In this document: one piece after another, positions 16,528 to 24,558 of the stretch
Layout: each line of letters begins with the position of its first letter
Numbering within the stretch: position 1 is the stretch's first letter
Made by a program: the position numbers and the translations under genes
The notes under the pieces: generated by a model
What the model was told of the DNA's origin: nothing
Database searches by the model: none
Seen by the model: only the letters and a program-made list of their open reading frames with translations
Source of the DNA: Brevibacillus massiliensis
Lineage (GTDB): Bacteria > Bacillota > Bacilli > Brevibacillales > Brevibacillaceae
Direction of reading: 5' to 3'
Length of the DNA: 64,000 nucleotides
Assembly: GCF_000311785.1 (NCBI RefSeq)
Contig: NZ_HE978543.1
Span: forward strand, 184,345 to 248,344

Positions 16528-17316
16528 CTATTTTAAACTTGCCAGATACTCAGCAAGCTTTGTCAGTTCTTCATCACTGCCTTGGAACATGCCAGGAGGC
16601 ATTTTTCCGTCTTTGCCGTTCTTGATGATGTCAGCAATCTGATCGGCATTCAGCTCAGCGCCAACCTTTTGCAGATTGGGTGCAGCTGCGCTGCCTTCCA
16701 TGTTGACGCCGTGGCAGTTTTGGCAGTTTTGCTGTGCAGCCCACAACTCCCCAGCCTTGAAGTTGGGGTCTGCAGCCGCCGCCGGAGCACCCGCTCCGCC
16801 TCCGCCTCCGCCATTGCTCGCAAGGCTCTTCTCATGCTCTTCGTTTGCAGCCCAGGTCAGATAAAACACCCCGACGAGGGTAACCAGCATGATCCAGGTA
16901 GCGACCGGACGACGGAACGCACGGCGCTCTTTCCCTCTGTCAAGCCAAGGAGCAAGAATCAAGGCGCCAAAAGCAAGTCCCGGGATAATCACAGTTCCGA
17001 GGACGACCCAATCGCCCGCTGCCCAAGGGTATTTCAGCATTTGATAAAGAAACAGGAAGTACCAGTCGGGCACCGGAATAAAGGAAGTGTTGTTCGGGTT
17101 TGCTTTCCCTGTCAATTCGGGTGCTGCCGATACAGTAAGTACGAGAAATCCTAGCAAACAGACGGCTGCCACCATCCACTCCTTGAGCAGGAAGTTCGGC
17201 CAAAACGGCTCCGACTTTCCCGGGTACTCAGAGTAAGATGGAGCAATATTAGGGATGCGCTTCGCCCGGATCCGCGAATCTCCGACGAAGGTAGCATCTT
17301 TTTCATGTTTTGCCAT
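16528..17316 (-). CDS. qcrC: Menaquinol:cytochrome c reductase, cytochrome b/c subunit
   Basis: 262 aa fusion typical of Bacillales. Residues about 1-155 correspond to cytochrome b6f subunit IV with three membrane helices (AAVCLLGFLVLTVSAAP, WVVLGTVIIPGLAFGALIL, VATWIMLVTLVGVFYLTW). A Gly/Ala-rich linker leads to a c-type cytochrome domain with heme site CQNCHG at about 202 and a likely axial Met in KMPPGMF. It passes electrons from the b heme/Rieske core to small c cytochromes outside the membrane. Confidence 0.96.
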   Translation of the reverse strand: MAKHEKDATFVGDSRIRAKRIPNIAPSYSEYPGKSEPFWPNFLLKEWMVAAVCLLGFLVLTVSAAPELTGKANPNNTSFIPVPDWYFLFLYQMLKYPWAAGDWVVLGTVIIPGLAFGALILAPWLDRGKERRAFRRPVATWIMLVTLVGVFYLTWAANEEHEKSLASNGGGGGGAGAPAAAADPNFKAGELWAAQQNCQNCHGVNMEGSAAAPNLQKVGAELNADQIADIIKNGKDGKMPPGMFQGSDEELTKLAEYLASLK

Positions 17317-17343
17317 GCTATTTCCTCCTTATTGTCGAAGACA

Positions 17344-18015
17344 TCATAGTGGACCGGAGATACCCTGCGCACGGATCATGATAAAGTGTCCGCCCAGCAA
17401 GGCCAACAGCGCAGCCGGCAGGAAGAAGACGTGGATCGCAAAGAAACGTGCAAGCGTTTGCGCCCCTACGATCGATCCGCCTTGCAGCAGCGTCTTGGCG
17501 TAAGGCCCAATGATCGGAACCGTGTCCGCGATCTGCATCCCTACCTTGGTAGCGAAGTACGCCTTGTTATCCCAAGGGAGCAGGTAACCGGTGAAGCCCA
17601 GACCAAGCATGACGAAGAAAATCAGCATGCCGACAACCCAGTTCATTTCCCGCGGCTTCTTGTAAGAACCGGTGAAAAATACGCGAAGCGTGTGCAAAAA
17701 CATCATCACGATGACGAGGCTGGCACCCCAGTGGTGCATCCCGCGCACAATGGTCCCGAACGCTACCTGATTTTGCAGGTAGTTGACAGATTCATACGCG
17801 TTGATGATGTCCGGAACGTAGTACATCGTCAAGAACATTCCAGACAAAATTTGAATAACAGTAATAAAAAACGTAAGTCCACCAAAACAATAGACAAACG
17901 CAGAAAAATGGTGAGCCGGGTTTACGTGCTCAGGCACCTCGTGATCGGCCAGATCCCGCCACATCGGAGTGATATTGAGCCGTTCATCTACCCAGTCATA
18001 CATTTTTTGTATCAT
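17344..18015 (-). CDS. qcrB: Menaquinol:cytochrome c reductase, cytochrome b6 subunit
   Basis: 223 aa, cytochrome b6 length. Four membrane helices with paired heme-b histidines (His in NPAHHFSAFVYCFGG region, RGMHHWGASLVIVMMFLHTLRV, RFFAIHVFFLPAALLALLGG). It holds the low- and high-potential b hemes and the quinol site. It sits between qcrA and qcrC with 1 nt and 27 nt gaps. Confidence 0.97.
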   Translation of the reverse strand: MIQKMYDWVDERLNITPMWRDLADHEVPEHVNPAHHFSAFVYCFGGLTFFITVIQILSGMFLTMYYVPDIINAYESVNYLQNQVAFGTIVRGMHHWGASLVIVMMFLHTLRVFFTGSYKKPREMNWVVGMLIFFVMLGLGFTGYLLPWDNKAYFATKVGMQIADTVPIIGPYAKTLLQGGSIVGAQTLARFFAIHVFFLPAALLALLGGHFIMIRAQGISGPL

Positions 18016-18016
18016 C

Positions 18017-18535
18017 TTAGCCGCTCACCCCCGGTCGAGGATTTGGTTTGATTTGACCTAAGTACAGTTTTCCGTCTTTAACCTCTGTCTCATACTCGTC
18101 AAGCGATGCCATCGGCGGTGTCCCGAGGATATGCTCCCCCTTGGCGGAGTAGCGCCCGAAGTGGCAAGGGCAGAAGTACTCATTGGGAAAGTCCGGGCTC
18201 CCATTCCAGTTGACGGTACAGCCCAGGTGCTTGCATATCGGCGACAGGGCCAAAATCTCTCCATTTGCGTCCTTTGTGATCCACGCAGTCAGAGTAGATT
18301 CCGTTTCGTACCAGCCGTCCTTTGTATGCACCTTGAATGAAACGCTTTTTGGCTCAGGACCAAACTCATCTACGCTTCCTACCGCTACTTTATCTCCTCC
18401 ACCAGCCGCTTTCAGCATCGGGTCAATCGCAAACCGGATCATAGGTGTGATCATACCAGCAGCAAGGAAACCGCCAGTGCCCATCAGAGCATAGTTTAAA
18501 AACGTACGTCTGGAAATTTCCTGTTTTTCGCTCAT
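18017..18535 (-). CDS. qcrA: Menaquinol:cytochrome c reductase, Rieske 2Fe-2S subunit
   Basis: 172 aa. A twin-arginine signal/anchor (SRRTFLNYALMGTGGFLAAG) precedes the Rieske domain. Cluster ligands are in CKHLGCTVNW and CPCHFGRYSAKG, and the GTPPM loop follows. It oxidises menaquinol and passes one electron to cytochrome c. First gene of qcrABC, with a strong promoter 76 nt upstream. Confidence 0.97.
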   Translation of the reverse strand: MSEKQEISRRTFLNYALMGTGGFLAAGMITPMIRFAIDPMLKAAGGGDKVAVGSVDEFGPEPKSVSFKVHTKDGWYETESTLTAWITKDANGEILALSPICKHLGCTVNWNGSPDFPNEYFCPCHFGRYSAKGEHILGTPPMASLDEYETEVKDGKLYLGQIKPNPRPGVSG

Positions 18536-18610
18536 CCTTTTCCCTCCTTATCCTGTAGAATTACGCAACGAATGTTCCTACATACATATACATAGACTAG
18601 GTCAAACCCA

Positions 18611-18639
18611 ATAATAGCTAACCACTTTTTAGATGTCAA
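18611..18639 (-). promoter_or_regulatory. Strong sigma-A promoter for qcrABC
   Basis: Minus-strand consensus -35 TTGACA (18639-18634), 17-bp spacer, -10 TATTAT (18616-18611). The region 18536-18780 holds only this promoter, a leader of about 65 nt and the ypiF terminator; no other feature was seen. Confidence 0.85.
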
Positions 18640-18741
18640 GAATGTCCATTGGCAAGTCAAGGGCTTAAAGGGAAGCGAAAATGAGATTGTTGAGATTTTG
18701 TCAAAAATACACGTTTCCAGCATGTCTGTAGTATAACCAAC

Positions 18742-18776
18742 AAAAGGGGCCTCTATCGCTTTTTTGGCGGAGAGGC
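18742..18776 (-). terminator. Terminator after ypiF
   Basis: Minus-strand stem GCCTCT...AGAGGC (18776-18771 and 18754-18749) with an inner CGC/GCG extension, followed by CCCTTTTG. It begins 4 nt after the ypiF stop. Confidence 0.6.
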
Positions 18777-18780
18777 TGTT

Positions 18781-19200
18781 CTATTTGCCCTGCCACGAAT
18801 TCACAATCTCTTGATGCAGCACGTCAACGGTGATGTCAAATCGCAGTTCCGACTCAAGTTCGTCCGTGCCGATTTGAAACGTTCTCGCTTTCTGTCCCGC
18901 GGAATCGGCAGCAAGCTCCAGCTCATGACCCGCAAAGCGGAGCAAAAAGACGTAAGGAAATTCCGGCGGCAAAGCTGTACAGGCCTTCTCCCGGCCGATT
19001 TGATACGACAGCGGAAACAGCAGTACCCTGCCCCGCAGCCGCTGTTCCACGGCGATCGCCAAACGCGACAGGTACGACATGCGCTTGACGTGTTCAGGCA
19101 GTGAAACATTGCCTCCGTACAAATAAACAGGGAGCAGTGCAGTGTCCACATAAGGCTGCAACTCCTCCCAATTATGTAATTCTTCTGTTGACCACTGCAT
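18781..19200 (-). CDS. ypiF: YpiF family protein (DUF2487)
   Basis: 139 aa, soluble. Begins MQWSTEELHNWEELQPYVDT and has LLPVYLYGG and LSYQIGREKACTALPPEF segments that match the family layout. Function unknown. In Bacillus it lies between ypiB and qcrA, the same setting as here. ATG with AAGGAG upstream. Confidence 0.8.
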   Translation of the reverse strand: MQWSTEELHNWEELQPYVDTALLPVYLYGGNVSLPEHVKRMSYLSRLAIAVEQRLRGRVLLFPLSYQIGREKACTALPPEFPYVFLLRFAGHELELAADSAGQKARTFQIGTDELESELRFDITVDVLHQEIVNSWQGK

Positions 19201-19264
19201 GTAGAACCGGCTCCTTCCCAGGGAATCTGTCGTTTAGCTTACCACGATTACCCCGGTCTGACAA

Positions 19265-19477
19265 TCAGCCGATTCCCGCTTGTTCGTACGCCATAATCTC
19301 TTTCAGTTCGTTCGTCAGGCACAGAAACCGCTCTTTGTTTTTCAGTTCCAGCGCTTCGTCGATCTCGCGATAGAGCGTCCGCTTCCGAAACAGCCGGACT
19401 TGCTCGTCGATCACCATCTCCGACAACAGTTCGGCAACCATGTTTTGCTGCAGGTAGTTAGGCCTGTCCATTTCCAT
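19265..19477 (-). CDS. Short IDEAL-domain protein (ypiB position)
   Basis: 70 aa. Residues about 30-61 are an IDEAL domain (RLFRKRTLYREIDEALELKN), the C-terminal module of Bacillus YpiB/YpzG-type proteins; the N-terminal UPF0302 domain of YpiB (about 179 aa) is missing. It is in ypiB's place, between ypiF and the next gene. An ATG at 19471 has better spacing to GAGGG than the one at 19477. Likely a small protein-binding module; partner unknown. Confidence 0.75.
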   Translation of the reverse strand: MEMDRPNYLQQNMVAELLSEMVIDEQVRLFRKRTLYREIDEALELKNKERFLCLTNELKEIMAYEQAGIG

Positions 19478-19480
19478 CCC

Positions 19481-20593
19481 TCATTTCAACAAAATCGTCG
19501 TTTCCGTAAAACCGTTATACTCTTTGAGCCAGGTCTGACACGCGTAAGTGGTGCTGTAATACCACTCGCCCCCCTCCGCCTGTCCCGCCTTCAACAATCC
19601 CAAATGAACCATCATCTTGAGCAGCCGGTTGGACAATATGCTGGCCGGGTCATCATAATAAAAAGGTTTCAGCCACTTGAGCAAAGACTGTTCGATTTCC
19701 GCGTGAGCGACCCACTCCGATCCGGCCATCAGGGGAATCAGTTGAACCAGCATGGGCAAGTTGGGGATGGCCCGCTTGTAGAGGCGAATCCAGAAGCGGA
19801 TCAGCTCGTGATAAGTCTTGTCGGTGTACGGCTGTGCCAACATCTCCTGTCCCCGGTCGGTCAATTCCACCTGCATTTTTCCTTCTTCAATCCAGCGCTG
19901 GTAAAAGCAAAAGTCGTACAACAGGGAGAAGCGGTCAGGGTAAAGATCAAAGTGAAGTCCGTAGCCAAACCGCCACTTTTCCCCCGCCACCGGCTTTTCC
20001 TCCACGCTGAGAAATCGCAGCAGCTGCGTCTGATAACGCTTGTACATCCCCCCGTCTGACGTCAGCGGGACCGGTTCCTGGGCGAGGAAGCGCAGGAACT
20101 GATAGATATCGTCGCACAGAGCCGTTCCTTCATCGCGATAAACAGCCGGGGCCTCTTGCAGCCGCCTCAACTCCTGCTGTTCCAGCCAGGCTGAGAGATA
20201 GGGCTCACGGATGTCCCGGGGCACCTGGAACTGTCCGACGGTCTTTCCCTTGGCGGGAAACAGCCAGCCGCGCGTCAGCGCCAGGGCGACGTACTTCCGG
20301 GCCTTCTCTTCCGTCTTTTCCTCTGAACAGTCGAGGGCAATGCCGGCTTTCGCGAGCAAATCTTCCAGGGTGAACAAGCTCCGCTTGTCTAAAAACAGCA
20401 GCAGCAGAAAATGTTTTTCCACTTCCGTGAGCCGCTCCAGCTCCGTCCGGATCGTTTGCCTGTGGCGCAAATTGACCAGCAAAGTGGTGATCAGGTCATT
20501 CTTGGAGTTCAGGTTGCACTCGCATCTGTAGTACCCGGCGATTTGGTGAAGCTGCTTGATGTCGGTAAAGACGAGGATCTCTGCCAGATTCAT
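19481..20593 (-). CDS. Conserved hypothetical protein, 370 aa
   Basis: No family recognised. Soluble, helical and basic-acidic mixed. Residues 1-45 contain a helix-loop-helix with a polar loop (IKQLHQIAGYYRCECNLNSK) reminiscent of SAP or helicase-associated winged-helix modules, and 50-110 has LTEVEKHFLLLLFLDKRSLF followed by another helical unit, again like winged-helix domains. It ends 4 nt before the IDEAL protein start. A DNA- or RNA-binding role is only a guess. Confidence 0.7.
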   Translation of the reverse strand: MNLAEILVFTDIKQLHQIAGYYRCECNLNSKNDLITTLLVNLRHRQTIRTELERLTEVEKHFLLLLFLDKRSLFTLEDLLAKAGIALDCSEEKTEEKARKYVALALTRGWLFPAKGKTVGQFQVPRDIREPYLSAWLEQQELRRLQEAPAVYRDEGTALCDDIYQFLRFLAQEPVPLTSDGGMYKRYQTQLLRFLSVEEKPVAGEKWRFGYGLHFDLYPDRFSLLYDFCFYQRWIEEGKMQVELTDRGQEMLAQPYTDKTYHELIRFWIRLYKRAIPNLPMLVQLIPLMAGSEWVAHAEIEQSLLKWLKPFYYDDPASILSNRLLKMMVHLGLLKAGQAEGGEWYYSTTYACQTWLKEYNGFTETTILLK

Positions 20594-20710
20594 CGCAAAA
20601 TCCCTTTCTATCTTCGATACGTTACTCTCATTTTTGCCAAGATGAGGAAAACTAAAACAGACGGGGAGCTGCTTTGTGCAACTCCCCGTCCATTTTTACC
20701 TGATCAGCCG

Positions 20711-21652
20711 CTATTCTTCATCCTCGCCGTACCATTGCTCCAACAGCTTTTGATACTCTTTTGCCTGCTCCTGACGCCCTGTCTGCTGGAGCAGCGCGGT
20801 CAACCGGCGGACCTGGGACGTATCGAATCCCGACAGCTCCACATAGCGTTCCAACGCTTCAATCGCCCCGTCCGTCTTGCCCAGCGCCTGCAGAATATCG
20901 GCCAGCAGCGGATAGGCCGTCATATACTCCTCGTCAACAGCGAGCAGTGCCTCGACATACTCTTTTGCTTCCGTCAGCAGCCCGAGGTGAAAGGCCATCA
21001 TCCCGCAGCCGAAGAGCGCTTCCGCCGCCGGCTCAATCGCCGCCGCATTCTGATAGGCCCCGTAGGCTTGTTCAAACTGCCCGTTTTGCGCATACAGCCG
21101 GGCAGTGACCAGCAAGTGTGACAAGTTGTGACGGTCAAGCCCGCCGAGCAGCTCCTTTGCCTCCTCAAACCTGGCGAGGCGGATGTACATGTCCCCCAGC
21201 GCTGCCTTCAGTTCCTGATTCTCTGGCTCCTGCTGCTGCGCCAAAGCCAGGTATTTGACCGCCACTTCATCCAGCCCCTGCAAGGAGAACAAATCGGCCA
21301 GCAGGACGTTCAACCGGCTCCCCTCATACCCTTCGTCTTTTACCTTGTACAAAAGCGTCTCCGCCTGTTCGTAGTCGCTCTCGTCAAGAGCCACTTCGGC
21401 CAAGAGGAGTTCGCACTCCTGCCTGGTTTCTACGTCCAGATCCGGATGCCGCCTCATGATCTCGTGCAGCAGTCCCGATGACTCGTTTAAGTGGCCCAAC
21501 TGATACCAGACATCCGCCAGGTAGAGCATCACTTCCGGCAGCGCCCAGCCGTGCTCCTGCACTTTCCTCAGTGCAGCCAATCCCAATTCCACTTCCCCTT
21601 CTGTCACCTTTTTGACCGCTTCATCTATCACGTAAAACCACTGTTTTGTCAT
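20711..21652 (-). CDS. ypiA: TPR protein YpiA
   Basis: 313 aa from ATG 21652, picked because GAGGTG lies seven bases upstream; an earlier ATG at 21673 lacks such a site. About eight TPR units (for example GLAALRKVQEHGWALPEVML, LALAQQQEPENQELKAALGD, YVEALLAVDEEYMTAYPLLA). No signal peptide. Bacillus YpiA is a TPR protein at the same locus next to aroA (aroE). Function unknown. Confidence 0.82.
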   Translation of the reverse strand: MTKQWFYVIDEAVKKVTEGEVELGLAALRKVQEHGWALPEVMLYLADVWYQLGHLNESSGLLHEIMRRHPDLDVETRQECELLLAEVALDESDYEQAETLLYKVKDEGYEGSRLNVLLADLFSLQGLDEVAVKYLALAQQQEPENQELKAALGDMYIRLARFEEAKELLGGLDRHNLSHLLVTARLYAQNGQFEQAYGAYQNAAAIEPAAEALFGCGMMAFHLGLLTEAKEYVEALLAVDEEYMTAYPLLADILQALGKTDGAIEALERYVELSGFDTSQVRRLTALLQQTGRQEQAKEYQKLLEQWYGEDEE

Positions 21653-21700
21653 GTGCTCGCACCTCTTCTCCATTTGGTCCGCTCGTTTTGGGCAAAGCAG

Positions 21701-21726
21701 AAAAAAGACCGTCCCAAGACGGTCTT
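21701..21726 (-). terminator. Terminator after the anti-sigma gene
   Basis: Perfect 9-bp stem AAGACCGTC / GACGGTCTT with a 4-nt loop (21726-21705) followed by six T residues. It is 8 nt past the anti-sigma stop and isolates the sigma pair from ypiA. Confidence 0.9.
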
Positions 21727-21734
21727 GCCTTTTC

Positions 21735-22346
21735 CTAAGCTCTCGTCATCCAGCTCAATCCGATAACGGTTATAAGTATACCAAAGATGCCTAGAATCAG
21801 TCCATAGTTTGGCCCCACACCCGTTTCAAAATCCGCGTTGTAGACAAACTTGTCGGTGGCGGCCACTTCTTGCTTGCTCGTAGTCTCCGCGCCTGAAGAG
21901 AACTTCACCAGGCCCTGTGTCGTCTCGTTGGCAGCTGCAATCACCTCAGGCTTGGACGGCACGAGCGAACCTGCCGCGATCGGTTTGTCCGAGGTGTTGT
22001 TATAGAGGGAAAACACGGATAACGTCAGCAAAAGTATGGCCACGCTGGCACCGATCCGCCGCATCCTCGCCGTCAGCGTAAACACTTTCCGGCCAATGGG
22101 AATGGCCCACTTTTCTTCGGACATGATCCGGGCCATGACGGCGTCGACGATCGACCTCGACGGCTTTACGTTGGCGTACTGCTGCTTGTCGGCCTGAATC
22201 CACCTTCCGCTTTCCGCCCAAACGCGGAATTCAGACCGGCAGGAGTCGCATTCGGCCAGGTGTTGATCGATTCGGCGCCGCGTCACCTCCGGCAGCAAAT
22301 GATCCGTGTATTCCGTTAGCTTTTCACGGGCTTCTTGACATTTCAT
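21735..22346 (-). CDS. Anti-sigma factor with zinc-finger (ZAS) domain
   Basis: 203 aa. Residues 1-45 have the zf-HC2/ZAS pattern HLAECDSCRSEF (H-x3-C-x2-C). A membrane helix (IGASVAILLLTLSVFSLY) is at about 92-109 and a second hydrophobic segment (YGLILGIFGILITVIGLSW) is at the very C-terminus, unusual for the simplest single-pass anti-sigmas. The gene start overlaps the sigma factor stop by 4 nt. It should hold the adjacent sigma factor inactive until a signal. Confidence 0.9.
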   Translation of the reverse strand: MKCQEAREKLTEYTDHLLPEVTRRRIDQHLAECDSCRSEFRVWAESGRWIQADKQQYANVKPSRSIVDAVMARIMSEEKWAIPIGRKVFTLTARMRRIGASVAILLLTLSVFSLYNNTSDKPIAAGSLVPSKPEVIAAANETTQGLVKFSSGAETTSKQEVAATDKFVYNADFETGVGPNYGLILGIFGILITVIGLSWMTRA

Positions 22347-22936
22347 CGTTTATTCATCCCTTCGGCTTCTTCCAAATACGGTTCCATCATGTAGGACTCC
22401 AATTGGCTTTTAATACTTTGACGAGCTCGAAACAACAAGGATTTTACGGAACTGACGGTCAGGTCGAGTATCGTGGCAATCTCGCTGTAGTCCATCTGCT
22501 CGTACTCGCGCAAAATAAGTGCAGACCGCTGTTTTTCCGGGAGATTGTTGATTGCTCGACGCACCAGTAATTCCCGCTCCGTCCGCAAAAGCTGCTGTTC
22601 TGGCAGGCGCTCAAAAGAGGCAATCGGAACCTGCATGGTATCTTCCAGGTATACTTCTGCATTTCGGCTTTTACGCAGTTCACTCAATACAGTATTGCGG
22701 GCAATCGTGTAAAGCCATGTTGAAAATGTCGCCTCTTCGTCCCGGAAGGAATGGATACTCCGATACGCTTTATAGAAAGTCTCCTGACAAATGTCTTCGG
22801 ACATATGTTCCAAGTTGGCTTGCCTTAGCATATGTAAAACGAATGCTAGTATTTTCTTTTCATAGCGTCGGATTAATTCTGCATAAAGTTCGAGGTTGCC
22901 TTCTTTAATTTCACGAATTAACTGGGAGTCGGTCAT
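22343..22936 (-). CDS. ECF RNA polymerase sigma factor (SigW/SigX/SigV-like)
   Basis: 197 aa. Region 2 covers about 20-95 (DICQETFYKAYRSIHSF, EATFSTWLYTIARNTVLSEL) and region 4 about 130-185 (LPEKQRSALILREYEQMDYS, SVKSLLFRARQSIKSQLE). Length and motifs fit group 4 extracytoplasmic-function sigma factors controlling envelope stress genes; the subgroup cannot be decided by eye. ATG is 10 nt after AAGGGGGG. This pair is absent from this spot in B. subtilis (ypiA-aroE). PrsW, which degrades RsiW-type anti-sigmas, is also encoded here at 62.2 kb. Confidence 0.92.
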   Translation of the reverse strand: MTDSQLIREIKEGNLELYAELIRRYEKKILAFVLHMLRQANLEHMSEDICQETFYKAYRSIHSFRDEEATFSTWLYTIARNTVLSELRKSRNAEVYLEDTMQVPIASFERLPEQQLLRTERELLVRRAINNLPEKQRSALILREYEQMDYSEIATILDLTVSSVKSLLFRARQSIKSQLESYMMEPYLEEAEGMNKR

Positions 22937-22993
22937 TAACAGGTTTACCCCCCTTAGCGATTCCGAAACCCCAGCGCCATTTCTATCATCTTA

Positions 22994-23018
22994 GACCGCT
23001 GAGGTTGCCAAAAGTTGC
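22994..23018 (-). promoter_or_regulatory. Possible ECF-type (autoregulated) promoter of the sigma operon
   Basis: Minus-strand GCAACT (23018-23013) and CGGTC (22998-22994) are separated by 14 bp between these segments, near the AAC-n16-CGTC pattern of ECF promoters. Match is imperfect (an extra G), so this is tentative. Confidence 0.3.
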
Positions 23019-23068
23019 GCAGTAGTACAATCCCTTTTTTTCTCTTTTTTTCGACGAAATCCTCCATG

Positions 23069-23090
23069 AAAAAACCCCCAGAATCGGGGT
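23069..23090 (-). terminator. Terminator of the amidohydrolase-like gene
   Basis: Stem ACCCC / GGGGT with a short loop followed by TTTTTT on the minus strand; it begins within the stop codon of the gene at 23090. Confidence 0.75.
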
Positions 23091-24208
23091 CAAATGGAAA
23101 ATTTATATAAGGACAATTTCTGCAAGTAGTTTCCTGTTCCAACCGCATCAGTGTATTTTCCGAGTTGGTACAACCATTTTCCTTTTGACATGACATATGT
23201 TGGAAAACAGTGTTCATCAAATTTTAGAATAGTTCCAGTTGAAAAATTTGTCAACCACTTATCTTTTTCGATCAGAATAAGATCCGCGTCAGCCCCGGCT
23301 GCAAGGCACCCTTTTTGCGGATAGCAGCCAAAGGCCTTGGCGATATTTGTCGACGACATTCGGACGAGCAAGCTTAAGAGCTCCGCCGGAGAACGCGCTC
23401 CTTTTCCAGTTGGGAAGCTCCAATCGTCCGCCGGACATATCGCCGGAAGGAATGAGTACCAGTCCTGAAGCAGACGGTCCAGCTCTCTCATCTCCTGCAC
23501 GTTGGAGAGCTGTGCGATTCGATAGAACACATCCTGAAATTCATCCTGAAGCGGCTCGGCTCCCTTGATGCACGTCCTTACTTTCCCATATAAACAGGCA
23601 ACTGTCCAGAGGCGTATGAGCTCGCTGCGCTCCCGAACGGACAGCGCCGCTTCTTCCGGTATGTGCAGGTGAACCGCAAGTCGGCTCTGGCTGATCGACG
23701 GATAGAGCGAATCCCAATTGATCTCGGCAGCTTCACGCACCGAGCGGAGCGTCACCTCATACAGAAAAAAGCCCCTGCTTCGCAGGCGACGCAGCGTGTC
23801 TGCTGTAAAAGCATCCGCCGTAAGCTGCAGGCGCACGGAATAATCGATCGGACTGTTGTAGTGGCGAGCAAGCTGGTACACGACCTGTGCTTCATCCATC
23901 CACGACTCAACGCGGATTGTATCGATAAAGCAGGTGGTTCCCCGCCTGATGAGAGAGGCGAGCTGCCGCCGGTATTCCTCCAGGGGCAAAAAGCGGCCGG
24001 CTCCCATTCTGGGAAGCGAGATGAACCCGGGCAGTACGTAGTAACCGGTCGCATCGAAGACCTCCGTCTTGCCATGGTCCGTCCGTTTTTTGAGCCTGTC
24101 CTTGGCGACGCGGCGAATCTGTCCTTGCTCGATCCAGATATCCGCTTCTTTCGTTCCAAATCCGGTAACAAGTGTTCCACCTCGAATGATCAGGGGTTTG
24201 GTACCCAT
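23090..24208 (-). CDS. Amidohydrolase-like protein lacking the metal-binding histidines
   Basis: 372 aa from ATG 24208, which has GGGAGGG nine bases upstream; the frame stays open for 68 codons above this but those codons lie in the leader. The N-terminal beta-sandwich (LIIRGGTLVTGFGTKEADIW) and the C-terminal segment GCLAAGADADLILIEKDKWL are typical of dihydroorotase/dihydropyrimidinase-like amidohydrolases. Where active enzymes have GFIDxHxH, it reads LPGFISLPRMG, so the first metal motif is absent; HLHIPEEA is the only later HxH. A non-catalytic or altered role is likely. Sits alone between aroA and the sigma pair. Confidence 0.72.
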   Translation of the reverse strand: MGTKPLIIRGGTLVTGFGTKEADIWIEQGQIRRVAKDRLKKRTDHGKTEVFDATGYYVLPGFISLPRMGAGRFLPLEEYRRQLASLIRRGTTCFIDTIRVESWMDEAQVVYQLARHYNSPIDYSVRLQLTADAFTADTLRRLRSRGFFLYEVTLRSVREAAEINWDSLYPSISQSRLAVHLHIPEEAALSVRERSELIRLWTVACLYGKVRTCIKGAEPLQDEFQDVFYRIAQLSNVQEMRELDRLLQDWYSFLPAICPADDWSFPTGKGARSPAELLSLLVRMSSTNIAKAFGCYPQKGCLAAGADADLILIEKDKWLTNFSTGTILKFDEHCFPTYVMSKGKWLYQLGKYTDAVGTGNYLQKLSLYKFSI

Positions 24209-24326
24209 GCTTGTCCCTCCCTTCTTCAGTAAAAACTTATGAAGACGGTGGGACAAAAAGACACGCAGAACGAAAAAAAAGCGTTTTCTCTCACGTCTGT
24301 GCTGTACTGCTTCCAGAATGAAAAAG

Positions 24327-24377
24327 ACCGCCGAAACGCTTGAAAGCGCATTCAATCGGCGGTAGCACAACCGTGCT
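24327..24377 (-). promoter_or_regulatory. Structured leader with terminator-like hairpin before the amidohydrolase-like gene
   Basis: Two adjacent hairpins on the minus strand: AGCAC/GTGCT (24377-24364, 4-nt loop), then perfect 8-bp arms ACCGCCGA/TCGGCGGT (24363-24327) enclosing a smaller inner hairpin CGCTT/AAGCG. CTTTTTC follows, so the second looks like an intrinsic terminator 119 nt before the start codon. It could be an attenuator. No known riboswitch signature was recognised. Confidence 0.45.
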
Positions 24378-24424
24378 TTTGTAATATTTGGATAGGAGTG
24401 GAGAGAAACCATACTGTAATTTAA

Positions 24425-24452
24425 ATTATATCCATCTTTCTACGCTTGTCAA
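24425..24452 (-). promoter_or_regulatory. Consensus sigma-A promoter before the amidohydrolase-like gene
   Basis: Minus-strand TTGACA (24452-24447), 16-bp spacer, TATAAT (24430-24425). Both boxes match consensus at all six positions. The leader to the start codon at 24208 is about 210 nt long. Confidence 0.8.
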
Positions 24453-24500
24453 ACAATTTTTTCATTTTTGCCCGTATTTTTCTGCGGGCCAGTCTCAAAA

Positions 24501-24540
24501 ACAAAAGAGTGAAAAACGGGCTGTTCCGCTTCTCACTCTT
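24501..24540 (-). terminator. Terminator of the trp-hisC-tyrA-aroA operon
   Basis: Minus-strand stem starting GAGTGA / TCACTC (24538-24533 and 24513-24508) with inner C/G pairs, followed by TTTTGT. It lies about 20 nt past the aroA stop. Confidence 0.8.
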
Positions 24541-24558
24541 TTTGGTTTTTCACGACGA

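Noticed and set aside
18532..18723. 63-codon minus-strand frame upstream of qcrA
   Set aside because: It runs across the qcr promoter (18611-18639) and leader, has no ribosome site, and its sequence shows no family features.
22954..23220. 88-codon minus-strand frame with several cysteines
   Set aside because: It overlaps the 3' end of the amidohydrolase-like gene in another frame and runs through its terminator and the sigma operon promoter region; Cys spacing is not a known metal site.
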